NCBI GenBank assembly: GCA_009760855.2
Contig: WPIO01000008.1
Coordinates: 6,299,501 to 6,363,500, forward strand
Origin: Cristatella mucedo
Lineage: Eukaryota > Bryozoa > Phylactolaemata > Cristatellidae
DNA length: 64,000 nt
Reading direction: 5' to 3'
A program made the position numbers and the translations under genes. Shown here in pieces: positions 1 through 9,817 of the stretch (the first letter of the stretch is position 1; each line of letters begins with the position of its first letter). The notes beneath the pieces are model-generated. The model saw only the letters and a list, made by a program, of their open reading frames with translations. It was not told the DNA's origin and did no database searches.

Positions 1-855
1 GAGATACATTACATTACATTACATATATTATCTCTTGCTTCACACTGAGTAACAGCAGACAGTGCAATATTGACTTTTTTTTACAATTATTTCAGAAAGT
101 GCCACCCTTTTTCAGATAGCCACATTTATCGTTAGCAGTCACATTGCATTGGAGCCCCTCACAATGCTCAGGACTCTACCTGCGTGCTAGGCGACGATGA
201 CCGCGTGATATCTGACGGCCAAGTAGGTAAAATAGGTAGGAATCTTGTTGACCTCCAGGTAGCTGTTGTTGACATTGGAGCCTAAAACAAACGTGTCAGA
301 CATGTCGATTTCACCCCAGGTTAGATTTCTCTAGTGGTTCAGAAATCAAGAAAGCACGGTGGTAACGTTAATGCCAGATGGTTTCAAAAGACGCTTTCCG
401 ATGGTGATAACGCAATTATAACGCAAGTGTTACAACCACTGCTAGTCGGTTAACAGTCATTCTTGTTATCGCTTCTAAAATTACTGCTGCTGCGGCTGAA
501 CTAGCAGCTGTAGTCGTGGCTGGTACTCTTCCTTCCTGAAAAGCTATTGCTATTACTTTTATAATCACAAATGTTGAATTTGTAGCTGCTAGCATTGCTG
601 TATAGTCAAATACACACAAGCTGTAGAAGGTAATTTGGCCTTTCGTTTTTCTTTTTACCACAAAGACAATAATCCTAACTCTTCTAGTTATTGTATTCAC
701 CTGAAAAATACCGGAAGAGTTGGAACGTTGATGCACAACTAACCATTCACAGAGGCGGTAGTAAAGCATGCACGAATGCCGTTATCGGGAGAAATGAAAC
801 AATTAGGGGTGCCCTAACTTCGTTATATTAAATCTATGCCGTTAGCGCATAGCCA

Positions 856-1009
856 TTTATTTCATAGCCAAATAGATACAGGTATATTTGACACCTTCTA
901 TTGCTAAGCTAAACTGACTGACCTTTGAGTGATCTATTTCATAGCCAAATAGATGCAGGTATAGCTAGCACTTTCAATGGCTAAGCTAAACTGGCTGGTC
1001 TTTGACTTT
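856..1009. repeat. Two tandem 77-bp sub-repeats (unit 1)
   Basis: The block starting TATTTCATAGCCAAATAGAT and ending near CTAAACTGACTGACC occurs at about 856 and again at 933. Confidence 0.9.
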
Positions 1010-2103
1010 CAAAATGGCTTGTGACTTCTCAATCATACACGATGACACACACGGATTTCAATTATTGCATTCAGGATCCTCTCAAGCAATGGAAGAGTCT
1101 CCCCAACCACAGTTGCCAGCGCTGATGGTGCGATCAATATCATGTTGAGGTAAAAGTTCGTGGGCCGTGTAAAACTAAAGGTTTGTTATGAGTTGTTGTT
1201 CAAATCAATTAATTGTAATTTTAGTTTATTTATATTCTAACCCGGTGCACAAAAGCTTTCCTTGACCTATGACTTGTAATGCAGCTAGCTGCTACAGCTG
1301 CAACTAGTTAAGGCTCCGAATTAAAACCCCATGTCGCATCAACTGGCCTCGCTCTCAATTCCCTACTTAATTGACGCTTTCTCCTGCCATTTTATTGAAG
1401 CTATTTGGAACAAAAAAGTGAGAAGTGTGAAACGCAAATCCATATACCGAAGCTGCAATTTCAGAAGCCGCTATTTTAATAGACTCAAGCAAGGAAAAGG
1501 ACCCACACAGAATTTTGTTCTTAATCAGTTTTAAATAAGGTGTCACTTGAAGCTGGGCTCTCGAACTCGGTTACGCATCGTTGTATATCAATCTCCATGA
1601 AGCCGCTAAGACCAAATTGGTATTAGGCTGTAGAGTGCATTTCAAACCTAATTAACTTTCGGTATGAATACGATCAAAAATATCTTGAAACGGCCAAACC
1701 TAAAGCTGGCAGTTTTGTAAATGGCAAGGTCTTAAGTGTATAAGCAATTTTTTGAATAGACTCAGCATTGATTAGGAATTACATCGGAATATTAGGAGAA
1801 GTGCCTGCTTACACAGCCGAAGACAACACGACAAATTCAAAAAGGAACACTTGAAAAGCACAAATAGTTACCGTCATATTTTCTTCATTCCTTAAGTTTG
1901 ATGATAAAAAAGGCAGTGTTTCGGCAATTAGAAGCTGGCAATGAAATCAAGATATAGGCCACAGCTTCGAGGCTGTTTGTCAATGTAGATGAAATCCAAA
2001 GGTTTGGATGATTGGTATGTTTTGTGCAGCAGCAAAATTAGGTTTCCATTTAATAAAAGTATATCTTTTTTGGAAAAAACTTCTGGGGTGTCTTCTTTTC
2101 ACG
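1005..2103. other. Middle part of unit 1, no gene seen
   Basis: AT-rich sequence shared with the equivalent parts of units 2 and 3. Both strands are broken by stops, and frames that are open in one unit are closed in the others. It may be intron if the minus-strand gene model is right. Confidence 0.5.
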
Positions 2104-2163
2104 AACACACACACACAAACACACACACACATACACACACAGACACATACACACTCACACGCA
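2104..2163. repeat. CA microsatellite, interrupted (unit 1)
   Basis: CA repeats broken by CAAA, CATA, CAGA and CT steps. It sits at the same place in the unit as the tracts at 5063 and 8065. Confidence 0.95.
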
Positions 2164-2826
2164 TATGAATGAACTTATATTTTAGGCAAGTAATTTTATT
2201 CGACACGTTTGGTTGTTATCCCTACTCTCTTAAAATCTGCTACGGTATGGGAAATTCATTTGGATATTTGGCCGTTGATATGAGTTATGTCACACAAGGA
2301 AATTAGCATGAGCTCAGTCCTACTGTTATTAACCAGCCATCCAGTAAAACTTTAAGAGATTGCAACCTTTTCCCGTGTTTTAGTCGCCAGGAATAAGATA
2401 AATCGCTCCACATATTCGTCCGGGATATGATGCTATTTCTTCTGACGTGGTCGTTAGTCAGCCGTACTTTACTCTTCATCCAGCGTACACGTGGCCCCCA
2501 GCGGCCATATAGCGTAAAGCTAACGACGACGTCTTGTTTCAAGTTGTGTCCGTTCTTGATTGCTGGTATGCTTTGCTCTGTCTTCATTGTTCCTTGGTTG
2601 GCTGGTGCTGCTACTAAGGCGTGTTCACCGCCATGTGCAACACCAGCTCACGGGCAAAGTTAATGGCTGGGCAAGAAGCTTTCGAGCTTGGCGTTTACAA
2701 AGAAGGCTAAAGTTTCGAAACCACTGCATTAGCGTGCATACTAATACTTGTAGCAAGCACAAAATTAGTTCTTCTGCCGACATGACTACTGTATTGCAGT
2801 GACAGGGCTCGAGCGATACCTGATAA

Positions 2827-2946
2827 ACCTAGACAAACGAGGCAGTTTTCGGCCAAGTTAAGGTGATAACTGCATTCTTCGCAGGCGACCTCTACTCTTT
2901 GAGCATTTGCAAACGACAGCACAGCTAATACGAGTGTGAGAAGCAT
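2827..2946 (-). other. Candidate first exon with signal peptide (copy 1)
   Basis: From the ATG at 2946 the frame gives a hydrophobic stretch, LLTLVLAVLSFANA, and then a short Cys-rich region with CEEC and CLVC separated by nine residues. The same frame at 5943 in copy 2 keeps all four cysteines and the LNLA core with no indel over about 40 codons. A strong secretion signal that begins at an ATG and recurs in a paralogue is the best single coding clue in the 2.98-kb units. Confidence 0.45.
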
Positions 2947-3841
2947 GCCTTTGCAGTTTGTTTCTCTGTTGCTGTCACGTTAAATGTTCATTCCTGCTAT
3001 TATATTTACTCTTGCTTTGCACCGAGTAACAACAGAAAGTGCGACAGTGCGTTTTTCCCACCAATTATTTCAGAAAATGCAACCTATTTTCAGGTTGCCG
3101 CATTTATCGTTAGCAGTCACACTGCACTGGTGCCCTGCACGAAGCTCGAAACTCTACCTGCACGCTAGGCGATGATGACCGCGTGTTATCGGTCGGCCGA
3201 GTAGGTAGAGTAGTTAGGAGTGTCATTGAAGACCAGTTAGTTGTTGTTGGCAATAGAGGCTGTAACAAACGTGTCAGACATGTCGATTTCACCCCTGGTC
3301 AGATTTGTCTGGCGGTTCGGAAATCACAAAAAGCACGTTGGTAAAAGTAATGCCAGATGGTCTCAAAAGGAGTGTTTTCAGATGATGGTAATGCAATTTT
3401 AGCGTAAGTGTTACTACCACTGCCAGTAGTCTAACAGTTAATATTTCAATCACTTCCAGAATTACTGCTGCTGCGGCTGAACTAGCAGCTATAGTCGTTG
3501 CTGGTACTCATGCTTCCCGACAAACTATTGTTGTCACTGCCACTGTCATAATCACAAATGTTGTATTTGCAGCTGCTAGTATTTCTGTATAGTCTAATAC
3601 ACAAGCTGTAGCAGGTAATTGGTCGTTTTGTTTTTCTCTTTACCACAAAGACAGTAATTTTGACTCTTCTAGTTTTTGCAGTCACCTGCAAAATACCAGT
3701 AGAGTTGGAACGTTGATGCACAGCTAACCACTCGCAGGGGCGGTACCAAAGCATGCATGTATATCGATGGTGGGAAGAAATGAAACAATCAGGGGTGCCC
3801 TAACCTTTTTATAATAAATCTATGCCGTTAGCAAATAGCCA

Positions 3842-3995
3842 TCTATTTCATAGCCAAATAGATACCGGTATAGGTAAAACTTTCCATGGCTAAGCTAAAC
3901 TGACTGATCTTTGTGCCATCTATATCATAGCCAAATAGATGCTGGTATAGCTAACACCTTCCATGGCTAAGCTAAACTTGCTGACCTGTGATATT
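3842..3995. repeat. Two tandem 77-bp sub-repeats (unit 2)
   Basis: Same block as in unit 1, with starts at 3842 and 3919 and the same 77-bp spacing. Confidence 0.9.
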
Positions 3996-5060
3996 GAATA
4001 GGACTTAAGATTTTGTTAACCACACACGATGACACACGATGTTTTCAATTTTATATTCAGGAAACTTTCAAGCAATGTAAGAATCTTCCCAACCTATGCT
4101 GCCAATGCTGACGCTGCGATTAATATCAGATTGAGGTAAAAACTTGTGGGCCTTGTAAAACTAAAGATTTTTATGAATTTTTGTTTCAATTAATTAATTT
4201 TAATTTTAGTTTTATTATATTCAAGCATGGCGCAGCAAAGTTTTTCTCGACCTAGAACTTCTAATGCGGCTAGATGCTATAGCTGGAACTAGTTAAGACT
4301 CCGAACCCGATGTCGCATCAACTGGCCTCACTCTCGATTCCCTACTTTATCGATGCTTTATTCTGCCATTTCACCAAAGCTATTTGAAAGAATAAAGTAA
4401 GTAGTATGAAACCAAAACTCACATACCGAAGCTGCAATTTCAGAAGCCTCTATGCAGAAAAGGCTTCGAAACAAAATTTTGTTCTTAAGCTGTTTGAAAT
4501 AAGGTATCACTTGAAGCTGCTCTCTCGAACTCGGTTATGCATCGTTGCACATCAGTATCAACAAAGCCGCAAAGACCAAAGTGGTATTAGGCTGCAGAGT
4601 GCATTTCAACCCTAATTGGCTTCCGGTTTGAATACGATTAAAAATCTTGAAACGGCCAGACATAAAGCTGAGAGCTTTGCCAGTGGCAAGATGTAAAGTA
4701 TAGAAGCAATTCTCTGAAATTAGCTCAGCATTTATTAGGAACTACACCGGAATATTAGGAGTAGTGCCTTCTTACACAGTTTGAGATAACGCAGCCACTT
4801 AAAAATGAAACACTGAAGTACCACTAATAATTACCGTCATATTTATTCCATTCCCAAAGTTTGATAATACAAAAGGCAGTATTTTGGCAATTAAAAGAGG
4901 GCGATGAAATTAAGATACAGGCCACACCGTTGAGGCTACTCGTAGATCTTGATGAAATCCAAAGAGTTGGATGATTGGTGGGTTTTGTGCAGCTGCAAAA
5001 ATTAGGTTCCCATTTAATAAAAGAATGTCTCACTGAGAACAACTTCTGGGGTGTCTCATG

Positions 5061-5062
<2 letters not shown>

Positions 5063-5097
<35 letters not shown>

Positions 5098-5155
5098 GCG
5101 CGCACGCACACACACACACACATATACCCACACAAACAAACACACACACTCACAT
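5063..5155. repeat. CA microsatellite with CG steps (unit 2)
   Basis: A CA run of over 30 bp, a short CGCGCGCGCACG segment, then more CA with interruptions. The CG steps may be a local variant spread by slippage. Confidence 0.95.
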
Positions 5156-6840
5156 GTATATGTACAAATATAAATATTTTAGGCAAGTACTTTTATTCGT
5201 CGCGTTTGGTTATTACCCCTAAACTCTTAATAAATGCAACAGTGTTGGTAATTCATTGGGATATTTGGCCGTTGATATGTGGCATGTCACACGAGGTAAT
5301 TAGCAGTAGCTCAGTCCTACTGTTATTAACTAACCATCTAGTACAACTTCAAGAGATTGCAAGCTGTACTTGTGTTTAACTCGCCAGGAATCAGATAAAT
5401 CGCTCCACATATTCGTCCTATATGTGATGCAATGTCATCTGACATGGTCGTTAGTCAGCCGTACTTTACTCTTCATCCAGCGTACACGTGGCCCCAAGTG
5501 GCCATATAACGTAATGATAACGACAAGGTCTTGTTTTAAGTTGTGTCCGTTCTTGATCACTGTTATGCTTTGCTCTGTCTTCATCGTTTTTTTTTTGGCT
5601 GGTGCTGCTACTAAGGCGTGTTCACCACCATGTGCAGTACCAGCTCATGGGCAAGGGTAATGGCTGGGCAAGTATCTTTCGATCTCGGCGTTTATGGAGA
5701 AGGCTAAAGTTTCGAAACCGTTGATTAAGTAAGCATGTTAATTCTTGTAGCAAGCGAAAAATGAGTTCTTTAGCCGATTTTACTACTGTATGGCGGTAAC
5801 AGGGTACGTGCAAGAACTGATCAACCTAGACAAAAGAGGCAGTTTGCGGCCAAGTTAAGGTGATCACTGCATTTTTCACAGGCGACCTCTACTCTTTGAA
5901 CATTTGCAAACAATAGCACATTTGATCCGAGCGTGAGTAGCATGCCTATGCATTTTATTTCTCTGTTGCTGACACGTTAACTGTTCATTCTTGCTATTAT
6001 ATTCTCTCTTGCTTTGCACCGAATAACACAAGACAGTGAGATAGTGAGTGTCTTCCCCTAATTATGTCAGAAAATGCTACCCATTTCCAAATAGATAAAT
6101 TTATGGATAGCAGTCACATTGCATTGAAGCTCCGCACGACGCTCGGAACTCTACCTGCATGCTAGGCGATGATGGCCGCATGGTATCTGACGGCCGAGTA
6201 GGTAGAGTAGTTTGGATTGTCGTTGAAGACCAGGTAGTTGTTGTTGGCAATAGAGGCTGTAACAAACGACAGAGATGTCTATTTTACCCCAGGTCAGATT
6301 TGACTAGCGGTTCAGAAATCACAAAAAGTACTTTGGTAAAGTTAATGCTAGATTGTCTAAAAAAGAGTGTTTTTGGATGGTGATAACGCGATTTTAGCAT
6401 AAGTGTTACTACCACTGCAGTAGGTTAACGGGTAATATTGTTATAACTTCTAGACTTACTGCTGCTGCGGCTGAACTAGCAGCTGTACTCGTTGCTGGTA
6501 CTCATCCTTCCCGACAAACTATTGTTGTCACTGCTACTTTTATAGTAAAAAATGTTGTATTTGTAGCTGCTAGCATTGCTGTATAGTCTAATACACACAA
6601 GCTGTGGCAGGTAATTTGTCGTTTTGTTTTTCTTTTTACCATAAAGACAATATTCCTAACTCTTCTAGTTTTTGCAGTCACTTGAAAAATACCGGTAGAG
6701 TTGGAACGTTGATGCACAGCTAGTCACTCGCAGGAGCGGTACCAACGGATATATTTATGCCGATGGTGGGGAGAAATATAACAATCAGGGGTGTTCTTAC
6801 CTTTTTTTTTTAATAAGTCTTTGCCATTAGCATATAGCCA

Positions 6841-6917
6841 TCTATTTCATAGCCAAATAGATGCTGGTATAGGTAACAATTTCCATGGCTAAGCAAAACT
6901 TGGTAACCTTTGAATTT
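6841..6917. repeat. Single 77-bp sub-repeat (unit 3)
   Basis: Only one copy of the block is present here, and the flanking sequence follows units 1 and 2. Either unit 3 lost a copy or it keeps the ancestral state. Confidence 0.85.
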
Positions 6918-7281
6918 GAATAGGGCTTAAGATTTTCTCAACCATACACGATGACACAAGCGGTTTTCAATTTGTACATTCAGGAACCTTTTAAGCAACG
7001 TAAGAATCTTGGCCAACACAGCTGCAAATGCTGATGCTGCGATTATTATCAGATTGAGGTAAAATTTGTGGGCCATGTCAAACTAAAGATTTGTGATGTA
7101 TTGTTGCTTTCATTAATTAATTGTAATTTTAGATTATTATATTCTAGCATGGCGCAGCAAAGCTTTCCATGACCGAGTACTTCTAATGCGGCTAGCTGCT
7201 ACAGCTGGCACTTGTTAAGACGCCGAATTAAAACCCTATGTCGCATCAACTGGCCTAGCTCTCGATTCCCTACTTTATTGA

Positions 7282-7343
7282 TAATAATAGTAATGCACTT
7301 GATAAAGAGCCCTCAGAAAACCTCTTTCTAGGCGCTTTACATT
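7282..7343 (+). mobile_element. Short insertion resembling a SINE/LINE tail fragment
   Basis: Units 1 and 2 pass directly from CCCTACTT..TTGA to CGCTTT or TGCTTT, but unit 3 carries about 62 extra bases: ATAATAATAG, CACTTGATAAAGAGCCC and AGGCGCTTTACA. The pattern 'AT-rich triplets, ATAAAG, GCGCTTTACA' is common at retroelement tails in marine invertebrates (general knowledge, not a match I could run). No clear target-site duplication is seen. Confidence 0.5.
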
Positions 7344-8063
7344 TGTATACTCCTGCCATTTTACCAAAGCTATTTGGAAGAAAGAAGTGAGAAGTATGAA
7401 ACCCAAATCCATATACTGAAGCTGTAATTTCAGAGGCCTCTATTGTGGTAGACTCAAGCAAGGAAGAGGACTCAAGCGTAATTTTGCTCTTAAGCGGTTT
7501 AAAATAGGGTTTTACTTTAAGCTGCTTTCTCGAACTCGGTTATGCATCGTTGCATCTCAGTCTCCCTGAAGCCACAAAGACTTTATTGGCAGTGTGCTGT
7601 AGACTGCATTTCAAACCTAATTGCCTTTCGGTTTGAGTACGCTTAAGAATCTTGAAACGGCAAAATATAAAGCTGGGAACTTTGTCAATGGCAAGATCTT
7701 CAGTATAAAAGCGATTCTTTGAAATTACCTCAGCATTGTTTAGGAATGACATCGGAATATTAGGAGTAGTGCCTGCTTACACAGCCTGAGAGAACGCAGC
7801 CAGTTTAAGAAGAAACACTTAAAAAGGACGAATAGTTACCATCATATTTTCTACATTCCCTAAGTTTGACAATTCAAAAGGTAGTATTTCGGGAATCAGA
7901 AGTAGGCAGTGAAATCAGGATATAGGACACACTGTTTAGGTCGTTCGTAGATCTTGATGAAATCCAAAGGTTTGGATGATTGGTAGGTTCTGTGCGGATG
8001 GAAAAATAATTTTCCATTTAATACAATATGTCTTATTGGGAGCAACTTTTGGGGTGTCTTCGG

Positions 8064-8064
<1 letters not shown>

Positions 8065-8156
<92 letters not shown>

Positions 8157-8177
8157 ACAAACACAGACACCCTCACA
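8065..8177. repeat. CA microsatellite, long and nearly pure (unit 3)
   Basis: About 42 uninterrupted CA repeats followed by CAAA and CAGA variants. Frames through it only give His-Thr or Cys-Val runs and are not genes. Confidence 0.95.
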
Positions 8178-8350
8178 TGCATATGCATGTATATATATTT
8201 GAGGCAAGTACTTTTATTCGTTGCGTTTGGTTATTACCCCTACTCTCTTGAAATCTGCTGGAGTGTGGGGAATTCATTGGGAAGTTTGGCCGTTGATATG
8301 TGGTATGTCACTAGATGAAATTAGCAATCGCTCAGTCCTAACGTTATAAA

Positions 8351-8528
8351 CCAGTGACGGTTCTAAATCAGTCTCTCAGGTTGAATTACCGTTTCCAAAG
8401 AACCAAGACTAATAATAATATCTAAATTAAAAAATGACCTTATGCGATTCATTGATTTAGCAATAAAGCATTAGAATATCTGACCTGAAAGCATATATGT
8501 CCTTTTGTATGTACTATATAGGGATGCC
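8351..8528. other. Spacer at the broken end of unit 3, nothing recognised
   Basis: AT-rich sequence that matches neither repeat family and has no open frame of note. It may belong to the 5' part of the neighbouring LINE remnant. Confidence 0.5.
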
Positions 8529-9026
8529 ATATCACCCAGCATGTTAAATCTTGGACCGTAATCAAACGTACATTATATAGGATTGCTGTGCTATTATGTG
8601 AGATCCCGTCTCGTCTTCTGTAACTCACTGCCTACTGGCCTACTGACATATGCAATCTGGCGCTTCCAGCTTGTGCAAAACTCTGCAGCTAGGCTTGTCT
8701 GTCGTAAACGTTCTAGTTGCCACATCGCACCACTTCTCTAAGACCTGCACTGACTACCAGTCAAGCAACGGATCGACTTTAAGGTTTTAGCAGCGCTAAC
8801 CTTCTCTGGCTCAAGCCGCATATATAATTTCTTTTCTTACCAGGCCAAGCATCGTACCACCTGCTTTTCGGAAACTAATTTTCTATCTCCACCTCGTGCA
8901 AACTCAAACCATTTGAAGACCGAGGCTTTAGTTCTTATGCACCCAAAGCCTGGAATTCACTCCCGACTTTCGTAACTACACCCCCTGACTTGACCACATT
9001 TAAAAATTAAAACTCACTTATTTATG
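8529..9026 (+). pseudogene. Decayed 3' end of a LINE reverse transcriptase ORF
   Basis: On the plus strand the frame HITQHVKSW (8531 on) and then, after a frame change, FQLVQNSAARLVCRKR, SSCHIAPLL, LPVKQRIDFKVL and further on KPGIHS and THLF follow the C-terminal end of non-LTR retrotransposon ORF2 of the CR1/Jockey type. That region usually reads LQ.VQNSAARL...HI.PLL..LHWLPV..RI.FK.L....WNSLP...F+..LK.HLF. Stops interrupt the frame at the codons after PLL and LH, and at least two frameshifts are needed. The catalytic part is not present. A dead fragment, lying between the two tandem arrays. Confidence 0.85.
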
Positions 9027-9591
9027 ACAGCTTTTAGTTGATCCACGTGATTCATTTTTTGTGCTTATGTGTGCTGACACTGTGCGTGCTGCCACTAAAC
9101 AGTCTTGCCTACTGACAGCTTGCAAATCACCCACAACCATGTTATTCACATTGTTCATGGATAACAAAACCTCTCACCATTCGATCTTGTTTCATTTGCA
9201 GCAATTGTAAAGCGTCTAGAAAGAGATTGAGTTCTCTGAGGTAGCTTTATCATGCGTATTACTATCATAAATATTATGTCTCCATGCACGCCCAGTAGCT
9301 GATAGCCTGCACGATTCAGGATGTGGAAATCAGGCAATTGCAAGGATTCTGTTGGCATAACTATGGCCACCAGAGCACTGCCTGGCAAAGATACATTCGG
9401 ATCAAGTTATTTGGCAGTGCTCTATTTTGCCATTCATATATGTTTATGGGAGATTTAAAAATAAAGATTTAAAGCCATTCTTACAAATCAGAGTCAAAGT
9501 AATACGGATCTTGCACCTGTGATTACACTTTCAATAAATTCCTGCATTACATAAATATTATTATAAATAAATACAAACAAATAAATAGATG

Positions 9592-9592
<1 letters not shown>
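9027..9592. other. Possible LINE 3' UTR and AT-rich spacer
   Basis: No convincing gene. It contains AATAAAG near 9462 and an ATAAATAAATA-type stretch at about 9550-9590, possibly the tail of the LINE fragment upstream. Confidence 0.45.
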
Positions 9593-9672
<80 letters not shown>

Positions 9673-9673
9673 G
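9593..9673. repeat. CA then TA microsatellite
   Basis: About 29 CA repeats pass directly into about 11 TA repeats. It lies 145 bp before the first monomer of the 1.9-kb array. Confidence 0.97.
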
Positions 9674-9817
9674 TGTGAGACATTTTAACTCCTGTCAGTT
9701 ACTGCTAAGGGTGCTAAATGGATGATGTGACTCGGAGCCAAAAATAAGCCACATGCCGGTCGCCAACATTTATTGGGCAGTTTAACTAAAGTAAGCTATA
9801 TCAATTTTGGTCATTCA
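9674..9817. other. Junction spacer before the large array
   Basis: No match to the array monomers until AACGTTGATG at about 9815, so this sequence holds the left boundary of the array. No gene is visible. Confidence 0.6.

Larger units (their letters stand above)
132..2946 (-). pseudogene. Candidate secreted-protein gene copy 1, broken
   Basis: I do not recognise the family. Minus-strand pieces in order: (a) 2946 to about 2827 starts MLLTLVLAVLSFANAQ, a typical signal peptide with likely cleavage at ANA/Q, then a CxxC-x9-CxxC pattern. It is followed by possible donors CTAG/GTTTAT and CAG/GTATCG. (b) About 2620-2303 is open and contains YGRWGPRVRWMKSK and LQSLKVLLDGWLITV. (c) From 700 down to about 430 a frame follows the acceptor-like TTTTTCAG and contains RRVRIIVFVVKRKTK. 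(d) 281-132 is a 50-codon Thr/Ser-rich frame after the acceptor TTTGTTTTAG, ending MQCDC-stop. Piece (d) has two TGA stops before its end, so the copy looks non-functional. Joining the pieces into one transcript is inferred from order and from conservation between units. Confidence 0.35.
1..2977. repeat. 2.98-kb tandem unit, copy 1 (left end at window edge)
   Basis: Copy 1 matches copies 2 and 3 along its length. The TCTCTTGCTT anchor at 31 recurs at about 3008 and 6005, giving periods of about 2977 and 2996 bp. The block order is shared: Thr/Ser-rich last exon candidate, basic exon candidate, 77-bp sub-repeats, AT-rich middle, CA tract, middle exon candidate, signal-peptide exon candidate. 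The first 25 bases (an ATTAC run) do not match the other units, so the boundary lies near the window edge. Confidence 0.9.
3110..5943 (-). pseudogene. Candidate secreted-protein gene copy 2, broken
   Basis: Paralogue of the copy at 132-2946. The first exon candidate starts at 5943 and reads MLLTLGSNVLLFANVQ. It keeps the RVEVACE..CS..LNLA.NCL.CLG pattern, so all four Cys are retained. The middle exon candidate has two in-frame stops, one after TNDHVR and one at the Trp of the LLDGW motif. The basic exon candidate at 3685-3482 follows the acceptor-like TTTTGCAG but has lost two bases of a TGTGTGTA run, shifting the frame after YSLC. The last exon candidate, 3259-3110, is intact: 50 codons after TTTGTTACAG, frame PLLPTTTNWSS to VQCDC-stop. 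The lesions argue for a pseudogene, unless exon limits differ from those assumed. Confidence 0.35.
2978..5973. repeat. 3.0-kb tandem unit, copy 2
   Basis: Direct repeat of copy 1 with scattered substitutions and small indels. It keeps two 77-bp sub-repeats and has a longer CA tract than copy 1. It is the only unit complete on both sides. Confidence 0.9.
5974..8350. repeat. 3-kb tandem unit, copy 3, truncated
   Basis: Follows copies 1 and 2 until about 8350, where the match stops at the sequence equivalent to 2340 of copy 1. The last 600 bp or so of the unit, with the signal-peptide exon and the middle exon candidates, are missing. It has one 77-bp sub-repeat instead of two, a pure CA tract of about 85 bp, and a private insertion of about 62 bp at 7282-7343. 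Confidence 0.88.
6101..8350 (-). pseudogene. Candidate secreted-protein gene copy 3, 5' part missing
   Basis: The unit is cut at 8350, so the signal-peptide and middle exon candidates are absent. The basic frame at 6717-6502 is open (RRVRNIVFMVKRKTKRQ, then LDYTAMLAATNTT), but the acceptor-like AG before it has shifted: TTTTTCAAG where copies 1 and 2 have TTTTTCAG and TTTTGCAG. The last exon candidate, 6256-6101, is open for 52 codons after TTTGTTACAG (PLLPTTTTWSS to MQCDCYP-stop). Without a start region it cannot be a complete gene. Confidence 0.35.

Noticed and set aside
2303-2620. Possible PLAT-like beta fold in the middle exon candidate (TLYGRWGPR ... LQSLKVLLDGW)
   Set aside because: The resemblance is only a few residues and needs a profile search, and copy 2 has two stops there.
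2427-2663. Plus-strand frame in unit 1 with a hydrophobic MLCSVFIVPWLAGAA segment, also open in unit 2
   Set aside because: It could pass for a signal peptide, but it overlaps the minus-strand middle exon candidate and ends within 20 codons. Conservation between units 1 and 2 does not favour one strand, and the upstream minus-strand signal exon is stronger. I keep it only as an alternative.
7896-8318. Frames through the CA tract (His-Thr or Cys-Val runs)
   Set aside because: Pure microsatellite translation.
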